Shown one piece after another: positions 41,530 through 49,967 of a stretch of DNA of 64,000 nt (the stretch's first letter is position 1; each line of letters starts with the position of its first letter). The notes below the pieces were generated by a model. It was given only the letters and a program-made list of their open reading frames with translations. It made no database searches and was not told where the DNA came from. This DNA is from Candidatus Rifleibacterium amylolyticum (lineage in GTDB: Bacteria > Muiribacteriota > Ozemobacteria > Ozemobacterales > Ozemobacteraceae). The position numbers and the translations under genes were made by a program. Where the stretch lies: NCBI GenBank assembly GCA_009917695.1, contig JAACJG010000010.1:62001-126000 (forward strand), in the 5' to 3' direction.

Positions 41530-42211
41530 CTTTCTCGTCCTTTTCATGGCTAAGACTGATTTTGCCGTCGCGATTCAGAGATGTGGTTCTCGCGAGATTC
41601 GCTGCCGCCGGCTTATAGGTTGGGTCAAGATCGAGCGCGGTGCGATAGAACTTTTGTGCGGCCAGCCAGTCGCCTTTGATTTCAAGTAAAGCCCCCAGCA
41701 GGTTATATGCTTCTGGAGCGTTTGGATTGACTGCAATAGCTTTGCTTACCGCTTCATTCGCATCGACAAAATTGCGTTCGTTTATTTTGTGCTTTGCAAG
41801 CGTGATCAATGAAGGGTAATCACTTGCATTGGATTCGTTGATTTCCCGTCGGTTTATAACAGAGGTTGCCAGTTCGCGAATTTCTTTGATGCTGAATGGC
41901 TTCTGAATGAAATCGATGGCGCCATACTTCATGGCTTCAACAGCATACTCAACCGTGGCATGGGCGGTAATAATTATAGTTCTGGTGTTTGGCCAGTTAC
42001 TCTTAATCTGCTGCAAAACTTCCATTCCATGTATGCCTGGCAGTTTCAGATCGAGAAATACCAGGTCGAAGGCTTTCTCTTTCATTATCTGTAAAGCTTC
42101 TTCACCGTTTACAGCGGTAACGATATTGAAATTCAAAGATTCAAGAGCCTGCATCATGGTCAGACGAATGTTCTTTTCGTCATCGATCACTAATACCGAA
42201 TGCTTGTTCAT
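41522..42211 (-). CDS. Response regulator receiver fused to TPR
   Basis: The protein has 229 residues from ATG 42211 (AAGGAG, 7-base spacing; the track adds seven residues). Residues about 3-120 form a receiver domain: IDDEK acidic pocket, LVFLDLKLPGIHGM with the phosphoacceptor Asp, Thr in IIITAHAT, and QKPF with the conserved Lys. No DNA-binding domain follows. Residues about 135-210 form two TPRs (AYNLLGALLEIKGDWLAAQK). The output is therefore probably protein binding. It follows the histidine kinase gene by 13 bases and overlaps the RCK gene, so phosphorylation may be passed to the ion-channel complex. Confidence 0.9.
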   Translation of the reverse strand: MNKHSVLVIDDEKNIRLTMMQALESLNFNIVTAVNGEEALQIMKEKAFDLVFLDLKLPGIHGMEVLQQIKSNWPNTRTIIITAHATVEYAVEAMKYGAIDFIQKPFSIKEIRELATSVINRREINESNASDYPSLITLAKHKINERNFVDANEAVSKAIAVNPNAPEAYNLLGALLEIKGDWLAAQKFYRTALDLDPTYKPAAANLARTTSLNRDGKISLSHEKDEKDE

Positions 42212-42224
42212 AACCTGTCTCCTT

Positions 42225-44060
42225 TTACTCAACTGCTGGCAACGTAAAGGTAAATGTGCTGCCTTTGCCAGGCTCAGACTCTACCCAGATTGCTCCACCG
42301 TGGGCTCTGACAATTTCTTTGCAGATTGCCAGGCCGAGGCCTGATCCGCCTGATTCCCGGTCTTTAATCTGAACGAATTTTTGAAATATTTTGCTGTGGT
42401 ATTCAAGCGGAATGCCCGGGCCTTCGTCTCTTACCGACAAGTGAACCTGTGTTCCGATTTTCTGGGCGGCCAGTGAGATATTGCCGCCTCTGTCTGTATA
42501 TCTGAGAGCATTTGAGATCAAGTTACTGATTACCCAGGCGATTTTATTGGCGTCTGCTCGAACCAGCGGCAGTTGTTCGCTTTCTTTGAAAATCAGGCTG
42601 ATTTCTTTGATATTTGCCTGGTTTTTAAAAACAGATCTGACTTGCTCAAATATTGTCGATATGGGAAAAAGCTCAAGTTCGAGCTCGATTTTGCCGGCCT
42701 CGAACTTATAAAGGTCGAGCAGATTATTTACCAGAGTCTTTAAACGATGGACTTCTTCATGTGCTGCCTGAAGGAGTTCGCGGTCTTTAGCGGGTAAAGT
42801 GGTGGAAATATGCTCCTGCAGAAGATCTATACTCATGCCGAGACTGGTAATCGGCGTGCGCAATTCGTGAGAAGCAGCCATGACAAATTCGCTTTTGAGG
42901 CGCTCGACTTCTTTCAGACGGGTAATATCTTTCAGCAGTAAAACTATTCCTGAAAGAGAGCGTTCTTTGCCAAGCACCGGGGTTGCCGAGAACAGGTAGT
43001 GCCTTGTCTGATCATTGCTGGTAAAGCTGACTATTCGCTGTTCTTCTGGAGTCTTAGTCTGTTGGCCGCTATCGATTGTTTTTTGGAGCAGTTCCTTGAG
43101 GTCATGATTCTCAATCACATTTATGAAGTTCATGCTGGCGGTATCAGGGGCATCGAGTTTAAAGAGCATTTTGGCGGCCGGGTTGATGCCATTAACGTTC
43201 AGATTGTTGTCGACAACAACTATTGCGTCTTCTATGCTGTAAAGAATCGCTTCGGCTTTGTTTTTCTCTGCCACGATCTGCTCGATATTGAGTTCATGAT
43301 AATGATTGAGCTGTTGTGCCATCTGATTGAACTCTCTGGCCAGGAGACCCAGTTCATCATCAGTCTCAACCGGAACGATGACGGCATAATCGCCTGCTGA
43401 TATCTTGCGTGAAGCTTCCGCGAAATTTTTAATCGGTTGTGCTATTCGTTCGGCCAGGAACAGGCTGAACACAAGAGCGATGGTAAGGGCTGAAACTCCA
43501 ATAAACGCTGTAGACCATATGGCCCGCCGAGCGACGTTGTTTGCCCTGAGACTGGCTGCGTACATTGTTTCTTCGTTAAGATTTCGCAAACCGATGCAGT
43601 CTTCTCTAACTTTCATGAAGGTGGGGTAAAAAATTTGCTGATAGGTCGCCAGGCCGGTATCACTTTCTGATGATTGCCTGCGCTGGTCGGTTAATACGGC
43701 GAATTTGTTCCGGTAGTCGGCATAACCTGCTTTTATTGCCTGAATCAGTTCAGCTTCGCCTTTTATGGTTATGTTGTCACTTGCACGGGCCAGCCATGAA
43801 ATGAAATCGCTCTCTCTATTACGGAACTCTTCATTGCCATCGTTTCCATTTCCGAGCAGAGTAAGCAAGAGAGCGCTGTCCTGCCGCTCAAGTGCATTCA
43901 GCATGTTTTCAGCGGCAAGAATGCTTTTGTAGTTTTCGCTCAAAATGGCATTGGTTGCCTGACCAAGCGAAACAAGATTGGCTATCGCCCAGGCGATGAC
44001 CAGACCCATCAGGATAAAGGCAACACTATAGCCGGTCAGGATTTTTCTTTTAAGTGTCAT
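42225..44060 (-). CDS. Membrane histidine kinase with HAMP and PAS domains
   Basis: The 611-residue protein has an N-terminal membrane helix (about 8-30), a four-helix-type periplasmic sensor of 150 residues, and a second helix (about 185-205, IGVSALTIALVFSLFLAERI). HAMP (205-260), PAS (265-375), HisKA and ATPase domains follow. The H-box is AASHELRTPITSL, the N-box NLISNALRYTDRGG, then DEGPGIP and GSGLGLAICKEIV. HELRTP differs from the HEIKNP type at 17680. Helical sensors of this shape resemble those of KinB- and NarX-like kinases. It opens the five-gene run that contains the receiver-TPR, two RCK and TrkH genes, so it probably senses an envelope or ionic cue. ATTGTGTAG lies about 15 bases before the ATG. 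Confidence 0.93.
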   Translation of the reverse strand: MTLKRKILTGYSVAFILMGLVIAWAIANLVSLGQATNAILSENYKSILAAENMLNALERQDSALLLTLLGNGNDGNEEFRNRESDFISWLARASDNITIKGEAELIQAIKAGYADYRNKFAVLTDQRRQSSESDTGLATYQQIFYPTFMKVREDCIGLRNLNEETMYAASLRANNVARRAIWSTAFIGVSALTIALVFSLFLAERIAQPIKNFAEASRKISAGDYAVIVPVETDDELGLLAREFNQMAQQLNHYHELNIEQIVAEKNKAEAILYSIEDAIVVVDNNLNVNGINPAAKMLFKLDAPDTASMNFINVIENHDLKELLQKTIDSGQQTKTPEEQRIVSFTSNDQTRHYLFSATPVLGKERSLSGIVLLLKDITRLKEVERLKSEFVMAASHELRTPITSLGMSIDLLQEHISTTLPAKDRELLQAAHEEVHRLKTLVNNLLDLYKFEAGKIELELELFPISTIFEQVRSVFKNQANIKEISLIFKESEQLPLVRADANKIAWVISNLISNALRYTDRGGNISLAAQKIGTQVHLSVRDEGPGIPLEYHSKIFQKFVQIKDRESGGSGLGLAICKEIVRAHGGAIWVESEPGKGSTFTFTLPAVE

Positions 44061-44225
44061 AGATTAAATTTCTCCACTACACAATGTGCAGATACTGATA
44101 GTCAGCAAAATGTATGCCGATGTTCAGAGCTGCGACTGGAAAGGGTTTTGGGACGTTGTGACCGATCGACGTTGAATTTTGAAAGGTAGCAGAACAACTG
44201 ACCTTGCAAAATGCAATGCGTCTTG

Positions 44226-45557
44226 TTATAGACCGAACGTTTTTCTTTTTCGCCAGAGCGTTGCCTGGTCAATACCCAGTATTTCAGCGGCTTGCTGAAG
44301 GGAAGGAGTTTGTGCCAGCACTTTTCTGATGTGTAACTCTTCTATTCTGGCAAGCGAAAGCAAGTCGCCGGAGCGGGTGTTTTCGGCTACCGGCAGTATG
44401 TTGCCGGGCAGATCCGCAATTTCTATCAAGGGATTGCACCCCAGAATCACCGCTCTCTCGATGCAGTTACGAAGTTCTCTCACATTTCCCGGCCAGCCAT
44501 AGTCAGCCAACAGACTTTCTGTAGCGCTTGAGAAGCCAGAGATGGTCTTGTGGTTAACCTGGCAGAAGTAAGCCAGAAAACTGGTTGCAAGCGCCATAAT
44601 GTCTTCTTTACGTTCGCGAAGGGGAGGTATTTTCAGCGTTATAACATTTAGTCGATAAAACAGGTCTTCTCTAAAATTGCCGCTGGAAACTCTTTCGCTC
44701 AGATCGATGTTGGAAGCGGCCAGTATGCGAACATCAGCCTTGCGCAGTTTTGCTTCACCAAGTCTCTCGTATTCTTTTTCCTGAATGAATCGTAGAAGCT
44801 TTGCCTGCAATGCCAGAGCCATGTCGCCTATTTCATCAAGAAACAGCGTGCCGCCTTCGCAAGCGGCAATTCGCCCGGGGTTGTCTTTAACTGCGCCGGT
44901 AAAGGCTCCTTTTGCGTGGCCGAAAAGTTCGCTTTCAAGAAGTTCAGAGGGCACAGCCGGGCAGTTGACCGTTGCCATAGGTTTGCCGGCCCTTTTGCTC
45001 CACTGGTGAATTGCTTTTGCCAGAATAGACTTGCCGGTTCCGCTTTCGCCCTGTAGAAGGATAATTGCTTCGGAATCAGCCGCTTTTCTGGCTGTTTCGA
45101 TAAGTCGCTGCATACTGACGCTTTTGCTTTGAAACAGATTTTCTGGCTCAAGCTGCTGCATGCTTTCTTTCAGCGTGTCTATCTCTGTTTCCAGTTCGCG
45201 GATTTTTGCGATCTGCCTGGTTATGAGGCGCACCTGCTCGGGGGTGAAGGGCTTGGTGATATAATCGCAGGCACCCTTTCGCATTGCTTCTACTGCGCTT
45301 TCAATGGTTGCATGGGCTGTAATGACAACTATTTTTACCCTTGAAGAGTGCGACAGCAGAATGGGAATCAAGTCCATACCATTTTCATTGCCGAGTTTCA
45401 GATCGACAAATGCCATGTCGAAAGATTGTCTTGAGGATTCCAGTATTGCTTCTGACAGACTGTTTACAGCAGTAACACCATGACCTTCAGCAGACAGGCA
45501 GTATGAAAGGGTTTTGCGAATATTTGGTTCGTCATCGACAATGAGTATCTGCAGCAT
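44226..45557 (-). CDS. NtrC-family sigma-54 response regulator
   Basis: The protein has 443 residues from ATG 45557, one base after the stop of the sensor gene; the track start would run 20 residues into that gene. It has a receiver (about 1-115; VDDEP, FVDLKLGNENG with the Asp, KPFT), an AAA+ domain (about 138-370; Walker A GESGTGKS, GAFTGA loop, GTLFLDEIGDM) and a Fis-type helix-turn-helix (LQQAAEILGIDQATLWRKRK). It should activate sigma-54 promoters. No histidine kinase is adjacent on its own transcript; the nearest is 42225, downstream. Start lacks a clear ribosome binding site, so translation is probably coupled to the sensor gene. Confidence 0.94.
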   Translation of the reverse strand: MLQILIVDDEPNIRKTLSYCLSAEGHGVTAVNSLSEAILESSRQSFDMAFVDLKLGNENGMDLIPILLSHSSRVKIVVITAHATIESAVEAMRKGACDYITKPFTPEQVRLITRQIAKIRELETEIDTLKESMQQLEPENLFQSKSVSMQRLIETARKAADSEAIILLQGESGTGKSILAKAIHQWSKRAGKPMATVNCPAVPSELLESELFGHAKGAFTGAVKDNPGRIAACEGGTLFLDEIGDMALALQAKLLRFIQEKEYERLGEAKLRKADVRILAASNIDLSERVSSGNFREDLFYRLNVITLKIPPLRERKEDIMALATSFLAYFCQVNHKTISGFSSATESLLADYGWPGNVRELRNCIERAVILGCNPLIEIADLPGNILPVAENTRSGDLLSLARIEELHIRKVLAQTPSLQQAAEILGIDQATLWRKRKTFGL

Positions 45558-45558
45558 T

Positions 45559-46233
45559 TTACATGTTATTGCTGAAGTCATGGCTGGTGCGGTCGAGCAG
45601 GCGATTGATGATGCCAAAGATACCTCTGATATCGGTAGGAAGATTGGCTCCAGCGCATCGGCGACGGGTTTCGCCGCTTTGATGTTCGATTAAAACAGTT
45701 TTGATTTCTTCGAGTGGCTGAAGAAGCTTCTTTGTCATCTGCTGAATAAAAACTATACCTGTAACGAAAGAAAAAATCGCCATGAACACAATTCCCCAGG
45801 CGCCGCCGCGCCCGAGTTGCTGGGCTCGTTTGTCGGCATTCATCATGGCGTTTCGATTAATCCTTGAGAGTTCAAGGATTGCATTGGTTGTCAAAGTCAC
45901 AGCATTGCTTTTGCCGGCGAATACATCTTCAAAATTCTGACTGATTATCTCTATCATGGCAGGTTCTTCTTCTTCGCTGACGTTGTTTCTGGCTCTGTCA
46001 AGAGCTCTTTTGAAGCTGTTTCGATGTTCGGAAATGTTTCCGATCTTGTTTGCTGACAGAGCTATTGCCGTGAGCATTTCTTCGCAAGCCTGTAGTGAGC
46101 GTTCGTTGTTGCTGATAATCTCAGCAATTGCCGGGGTCATGCGCATGAAAATTCCAATAGCGCCAAAAGCCATAAGGAGATTGATGCCGACGATCAACCA
46201 GGCTCCCAGACTTAAACCTCTTGCCAGTCTCAT
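45559..46233 (-). CDS. Kinase-less membrane sensor protein
   Basis: The 224-residue protein has two membrane helices (about 9-30 and 145-165), between which lies a helical periplasmic region of 110 residues of the four-helix-bundle type found in chemoreceptors and kinases. After the second helix a HAMP-like stretch (QQMTKKLLQPLEEIKTVLIE) and about 45 residues follow, ending TSHDFSNNM, and then the protein stops. No H-box or ATPase domain exists. Its stop is one base before the ATG of the sigma-54 regulator, and its start is one base after the RCK gene. It is either an input-only subunit or the remnant of a histidine kinase. Confidence 0.75.
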   Translation of the reverse strand: MRLARGLSLGAWLIVGINLLMAFGAIGIFMRMTPAIAEIISNNERSLQACEEMLTAIALSANKIGNISEHRNSFKRALDRARNNVSEEEEPAMIEIISQNFEDVFAGKSNAVTLTTNAILELSRINRNAMMNADKRAQQLGRGGAWGIVFMAIFSFVTGIVFIQQMTKKLLQPLEEIKTVLIEHQSGETRRRCAGANLPTDIRGIFGIINRLLDRTSHDFSNNM

Positions 46234-46234
46234 A

Positions 46235-46894
46235 TCATTTTCCTTCCATCAGCCTCTTGATGGCTTCTTCTTTGGAAACCAGCACGAGATTGTCGTTTTC
46301 CTTGAGGGGTTCATCTGGCGTAGGCTGAAAAACGCTGCTGGGTGTGCCTCTTCTGACGGCGACAACCATTATGCCGTATTTCTTTGGCAACGCCAGTTCT
46401 ATAAGGGTTTTGCCGATCATTTTGTCTTTGACCGTAATCTCAGAAAGGTGCAGACCGTCGCCAAGCGGCATATCGGCAACCAGTTGCCGGTAAATCAGGC
46501 GGTTGGCGAAACGTTTTCCAAACTCCTGCTCGGGATTTACGATCTGATGAGCGCCGACCAGTTGCAGAATACGCTGGTGCATCGGATTGTTGGCGCGGGC
46601 GACGACGCATGGTGAACCCATCTGGCGCAGCAGTGCGGTGCAGATAATCGAAGCTTCTTTGGAATCGTCACCAATGGCGCAGACGGTCGCATCTCTTTTG
46701 CCGGGCTCAAGCCGGGCGAGTTCGGTTTCATCGGTTGCATCCATTACCAGTGATTCGGTAACAAATGATGCGGCTTCTTCAACCAGGCTTTTTTTGATAT
46801 CGGCAGCGATGACTTCGGCGCCTTTGCTGGTAAGAGTTGCTGCCAGCGACATACCGAACTGACCGAGACCGATTATGAGAATTTGTTGAGCCAT
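46235..46894 (-). CDS. ktrA: KtrA/TrkA-type RCK regulator
   Basis: The 219-residue protein has RCK N (about 1-125) with an intact glycine motif (IIGLGQFGMSLAATLTSKG, then VIAADI) and RCK C (about 135-215, LHLSEITVKDKMIGKTLIEL). KtrA-like length. It should form the octameric ring that gates the KtrB-like channel encoded 10 bases upstream. Nucleotide and perhaps cyclic di-AMP binding by the C domain are known in the family, but the relevant residues were not checked. The kinase-less sensor gene starts one base after it stops. Confidence 0.92.
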   Translation of the reverse strand: MAQQILIIGLGQFGMSLAATLTSKGAEVIAADIKKSLVEEAASFVTESLVMDATDETELARLEPGKRDATVCAIGDDSKEASIICTALLRQMGSPCVVARANNPMHQRILQLVGAHQIVNPEQEFGKRFANRLIYRQLVADMPLGDGLHLSEITVKDKMIGKTLIELALPKKYGIMVVAVRRGTPSSVFQPTPDEPLKENDNLVLVSKEEAIKRLMEGK

Positions 46895-46904
46895 GTTCTG
46901 TTCC

Positions 46905-48911
46905 TCAGGTTAAGTTTATACGGGCGTCAAGGCAATGCTGGGCATTTGCAGAGCGTTCGCGGCTGAGCAGGGTAAAAAGAGTTACCGGGCCAATTCTACC
47001 GGCAAACATCGCGAGCATGATGATAATTTTTCCTATGCCATCGAGTCTGTTGGTGGCACCCAGTGAAAGACCGACCGTTCCAAGAGCCGATGTTGCTTCG
47101 AATATCAGCTCACGCAAACCGGTTAACTGGGTTGCTTCAAGCATTAGAATGACCGAAAGCAGCACAAACATGCCGGCAACAACGGTTGTAACCGCCTTAT
47201 AAACGGTTTCTGGCACTACGCGTTTGTTCTTTATCGTTATTTCATCGTAGCCAAGGGCGCAAGCCCAGAAAGTCGCGATCAGCACGCCAAAAGTCGTGGT
47301 TTTAACACCACCGGCGGTACCGCCGGGGCTGCCGCCGATGAACATCAGGCAGATCATGATCAAAAAGGTTGGCCCGAGCACATTTGTGATATCGACAGAA
47401 TTGAAACCGGCGGTACGCAGAGTAACCGACTGGAACCAGGCATTGTGAAGCTTGTTTGTCACAGAAAGCCCGCTTAACACCCCATTCCATTCAAATACGA
47501 GAAAGAAAAGCGTGCCCAGAAAGAGCAGGGCCGCTGTGGTAAACAGAGCCATTTTGGCGGCAACAGAAATTGACTGCCCGCGCAGCCAGCTGGGAATGAG
47601 CAGAACGACGGCAGGAGCCAGGCCGCCCACCATTATCAGCATGGCTACGCAATGAAGAATATATGGATTGTCCTGAAAAGGGATAAGGCTGTCGGTTTGC
47701 AGGGCAAACCCGGCGTTACAGAATGCAGATATGGAGGTGAAAATTCCTCGCCAGACAGCGTCGCCGGCTGTCAGCCCGGTACGATAGAACAGTATTGCAA
47801 GAATCGCGGCACCAAGAGTTTCGCTGAAAGCAGTGAACTTGATGATTTGAATCAATGAACTGACCAGATTGTCGTGCTCTGAATTGAAGGTAGATTTGAG
47901 AACTTTGGCCTGTTTAAGGCTGAGACGCCTTCCGAAAGCGTGCATTGCAACGGTGGTAACGGTCATGATGCCAAGCCCGCCCAGCTGTATAAGCAGAAGA
48001 ATAAAGGCCTGGCCAAGAAAAGAAAAATCATTGGGCGTGTCGAGGACAATCAGTCCTGTTATGCAGACAGCACTTACCGCTGTAAAAGCAGCATCTATAA
48101 GTGCGATTGGCTTGTGAGCCGCTGCTCCTGGTAAAAAGAGCAGAAAGGTGCCAGACAGGCAAAGCAGCAGAAAGGTTACCATTGTGGCGCGTGCCGGATG
48201 ATTGACAAAAATATCCCACCAGTTGCCCTGGCTTTCATCTATATATGCAGACTTTGGTAAAAACAGCAGCAGTGACGCTCCGATCATAAGGCTGCCAAGC
48301 CAGACCAGACCGTGATTCATCATATAGAAAGTTGCCAGAAAGGTAAGAGAGTTGAGTAATATGCAAAAAAGTTTGTGAAAATTTGATTGCTGGTAGATAG
48401 ACCAGAGAATCGAGAGAATTTGAGCTGTTGCTGTAATAAATAACAATGCTGTAGAAGAAACCGGAGAAAGCTGTCTGACAATAAGAAAGCTTGCAATTGA
48501 AATCCCCATCAGTGCTATTGCAGCCCATCTGGTACGTTGCAGCCCAAGTTCAACTTCATCGCTGCTTCGGTTGAGGCGAAGCGCTGAAGTGAAGTCGCTG
48601 AGGCTGTAAAGAGCGAAAATGTAAACTACTGCAGCAGAGAGTGCGGTAGCAGGATGGCCGGTAATATCTGGCCATAGTGCAATGATACAGATAGTTGCAG
48701 AAATACCCGCGAGCAGTTTGCCGAAGTCAGGCTGGCGCAGTATATACCATGTCGCGCCAAGACACAGGATTGACGCTAAAGTGGCCGTTACAATCTGCCA
48801 CATTCCGGCTGAGGTCTGAGAAAAGATAAATGGTACAGCCGCCAGCATCAGCAGAAGTCCTTCAGCTCCTGACTGTTGAAAACTATTTTTCCTGGTGCTG
48901 TAAAATTTCAT
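46905..48911 (-). CDS. ktrB: KtrB/TrkH-type potassium channel with long N-terminal membrane extension
   Basis: The 668-residue protein is about 200 longer than a normal KtrB. The first 220 residues are six or more extra hydrophobic helices (for example ATALSAAVVYIFALYSLSDF and HGLVWLGSLMIGASLLLFLP). The channel part (about 235-650) has four filter segments with the conserved Gly: SAVCITGLIVLD, TSISAFCNAGFAL, SVTLRTAGFNSVD and ATSALGTVGLSLG. It should import K+ together with the KtrA-like protein downstream. It is first in the four-gene run KtrB-KtrA-sensor-activator. The N-terminal extension is not recognised; it could be a regulatory or sensor module. Confidence 0.9.
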   Translation of the reverse strand: MKFYSTRKNSFQQSGAEGLLLMLAAVPFIFSQTSAGMWQIVTATLASILCLGATWYILRQPDFGKLLAGISATICIIALWPDITGHPATALSAAVVYIFALYSLSDFTSALRLNRSSDEVELGLQRTRWAAIALMGISIASFLIVRQLSPVSSTALLFITATAQILSILWSIYQQSNFHKLFCILLNSLTFLATFYMMNHGLVWLGSLMIGASLLLFLPKSAYIDESQGNWWDIFVNHPARATMVTFLLLCLSGTFLLFLPGAAAHKPIALIDAAFTAVSAVCITGLIVLDTPNDFSFLGQAFILLLIQLGGLGIMTVTTVAMHAFGRRLSLKQAKVLKSTFNSEHDNLVSSLIQIIKFTAFSETLGAAILAILFYRTGLTAGDAVWRGIFTSISAFCNAGFALQTDSLIPFQDNPYILHCVAMLIMVGGLAPAVVLLIPSWLRGQSISVAAKMALFTTAALLFLGTLFFLVFEWNGVLSGLSVTNKLHNAWFQSVTLRTAGFNSVDITNVLGPTFLIMICLMFIGGSPGGTAGGVKTTTFGVLIATFWACALGYDEITIKNKRVVPETVYKAVTTVVAGMFVLLSVILMLEATQLTGLRELIFEATSALGTVGLSLGATNRLDGIGKIIIMLAMFAGRIGPVTLFTLLSRERSANAQHCLDARINLT

Positions 48912-48932
48912 GATCTTTTATGAATGGTAGAT

Positions 48933-48947
48933 TTGTGTTCTACACAA
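48933..48947 (-). promoter_or_regulatory. Small inverted repeat and ATTGTGTAG motif upstream of ktrB-like gene
   Basis: TTGTG-TTCTA-CACAA lies about 22 bases before the KtrB-like ATG. On the coding strand it includes ATTGTGTAG, which also occurs just before the histidine kinase ATG at 44060 (positions about 44080-44088). The rest of the gap to 49140 holds no gene; a second short repeat TTCGC-AAGC-GCGAA lies near 49002-49015. Confidence 0.35.
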
Positions 48948-49140
48948 TACTACTAATCAGGTTCAATGTGAAGCAGCCCGCGAAGACTTTGTGAATAGGT
49001 TCGCAAGCGCGAAAGTCGAGGTTGATTTTGCGGCGGCTTTGCACTAAGCTTGTCTAACTGAACTTTTCCAGATAGGCAGCCTGTTGCACAGTGCAGGCGG
49101 CTTTGGGTTCGATAAATCATCAGGACTGCGGTTAACAGGC

Positions 49141-49953
49141 ATGAACAAAATTATTGAAAAATACAACCTCTCTGAACACGTCGCGAAATTCGTCATCGAA
49201 GCTCCGATGATCGCAAAATCCCGCAAGCCCGGCAATTTTGTCATTCTGCGCATCGGCGAAAAGGGCGAGCGTATTCCTTTGACCATCGTCGATTCAGACA
49301 TCGAAAAGGGAACCATTACCCTGATCGTGCAGAATGTCGGCGTCAGCTCAGGCAAGCTTTGCCAGCTCGCCGCCGGCGATTTCATCACCGACCTGGTCGG
49401 GCCGCTCGGCAAAGCTACGCACATTCACAAGGCCGGCACCATTCTCGCTCTGGGCGGCGGTGTTGGCATCGCGCCGCTGTTTCCCATCGTCAAAGCCTTT
49501 AAGCAGGCGGGCAACCGTGTGTTGACCGTGCTGGCTGCACGCAGCAAAGATCTCATAATTCTCGAAAAAGAAATGCGTGAGTGGTCTGACGAAGTGCTGG
49601 TAATGACCGATGATGGTTCGAGCGGCCGCAAGGGCCTGGTTACCGAAGGCGCCGAAGAATTCATCAAGCGCGAGAAGGTCGATGAGTGTGTGGCAATCGG
49701 CCCCGCTATCATGATGAAATTCTGCGCCCTGACAACAAAAAAATACGATATTCCGACACAGGTCAGCCTCAATACCATAATGGTCGATGGCACCGGCATG
49801 TGCGGCGCCTGCCGGGTTACCGTCAACGGCGAAACTAAATTTACCTGTATCGATGGCCCTGAATTTAACGCGCATCAGATCGATTTTGACGAGTTGTTGC
49901 AGCGTCTGCGCGCTTACAAGAACGAAGAAGACCAGGCAAAAAACAAAAAGTAA
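49141..49953 (+). CDS. NfnA-like ferredoxin-NADP reductase subunit (GltA-associated)
   Basis: The protein has 270 residues from ATG 49141; the track adds 19 residues with no ribosome binding site. An N-terminal FAD-binding beta barrel (about 1-95, RKPGNFVILRIGEKGERIPL) is followed by an NAD(P)-binding half (ILALGGGVGIAPLFPIVKAF) and a C-terminal [2Fe-2S] motif, TGMCGACRVTVNGETKFTC. This is the layout of NfnA/SudB and PyrK. Paired with the GltA-like gene 15 bases downstream it should form an NADH-dependent ferredoxin:NADP oxidoreductase (electron-bifurcating transhydrogenase) or a sulfide dehydrogenase. Cytosolic. Confident of the family; direction and acceptor are inferred. Confidence 0.9.
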   Translation: MNKIIEKYNLSEHVAKFVIEAPMIAKSRKPGNFVILRIGEKGERIPLTIVDSDIEKGTITLIVQNVGVSSGKLCQLAAGDFITDLVGPLGKATHIHKAGTILALGGGVGIAPLFPIVKAFKQAGNRVLTVLAARSKDLIILEKEMREWSDEVLVMTDDGSSGRKGLVTEGAEEFIKREKVDECVAIGPAIMMKFCALTTKKYDIPTQVSLNTIMVDGTGMCGACRVTVNGETKFTCIDGPEFNAHQIDFDELLQRLRAYKNEEDQAKNKK

Positions 49954-49967
49954 CGGAAAGCCTCACC

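Noticed and set aside
48912-49140. tRNA or small RNA gene in the spacer between ktrB-like and nfnA-like genes
   Set aside because: No cloverleaf or TTCGANNC arm was found; the only structures are two short inverted repeats.
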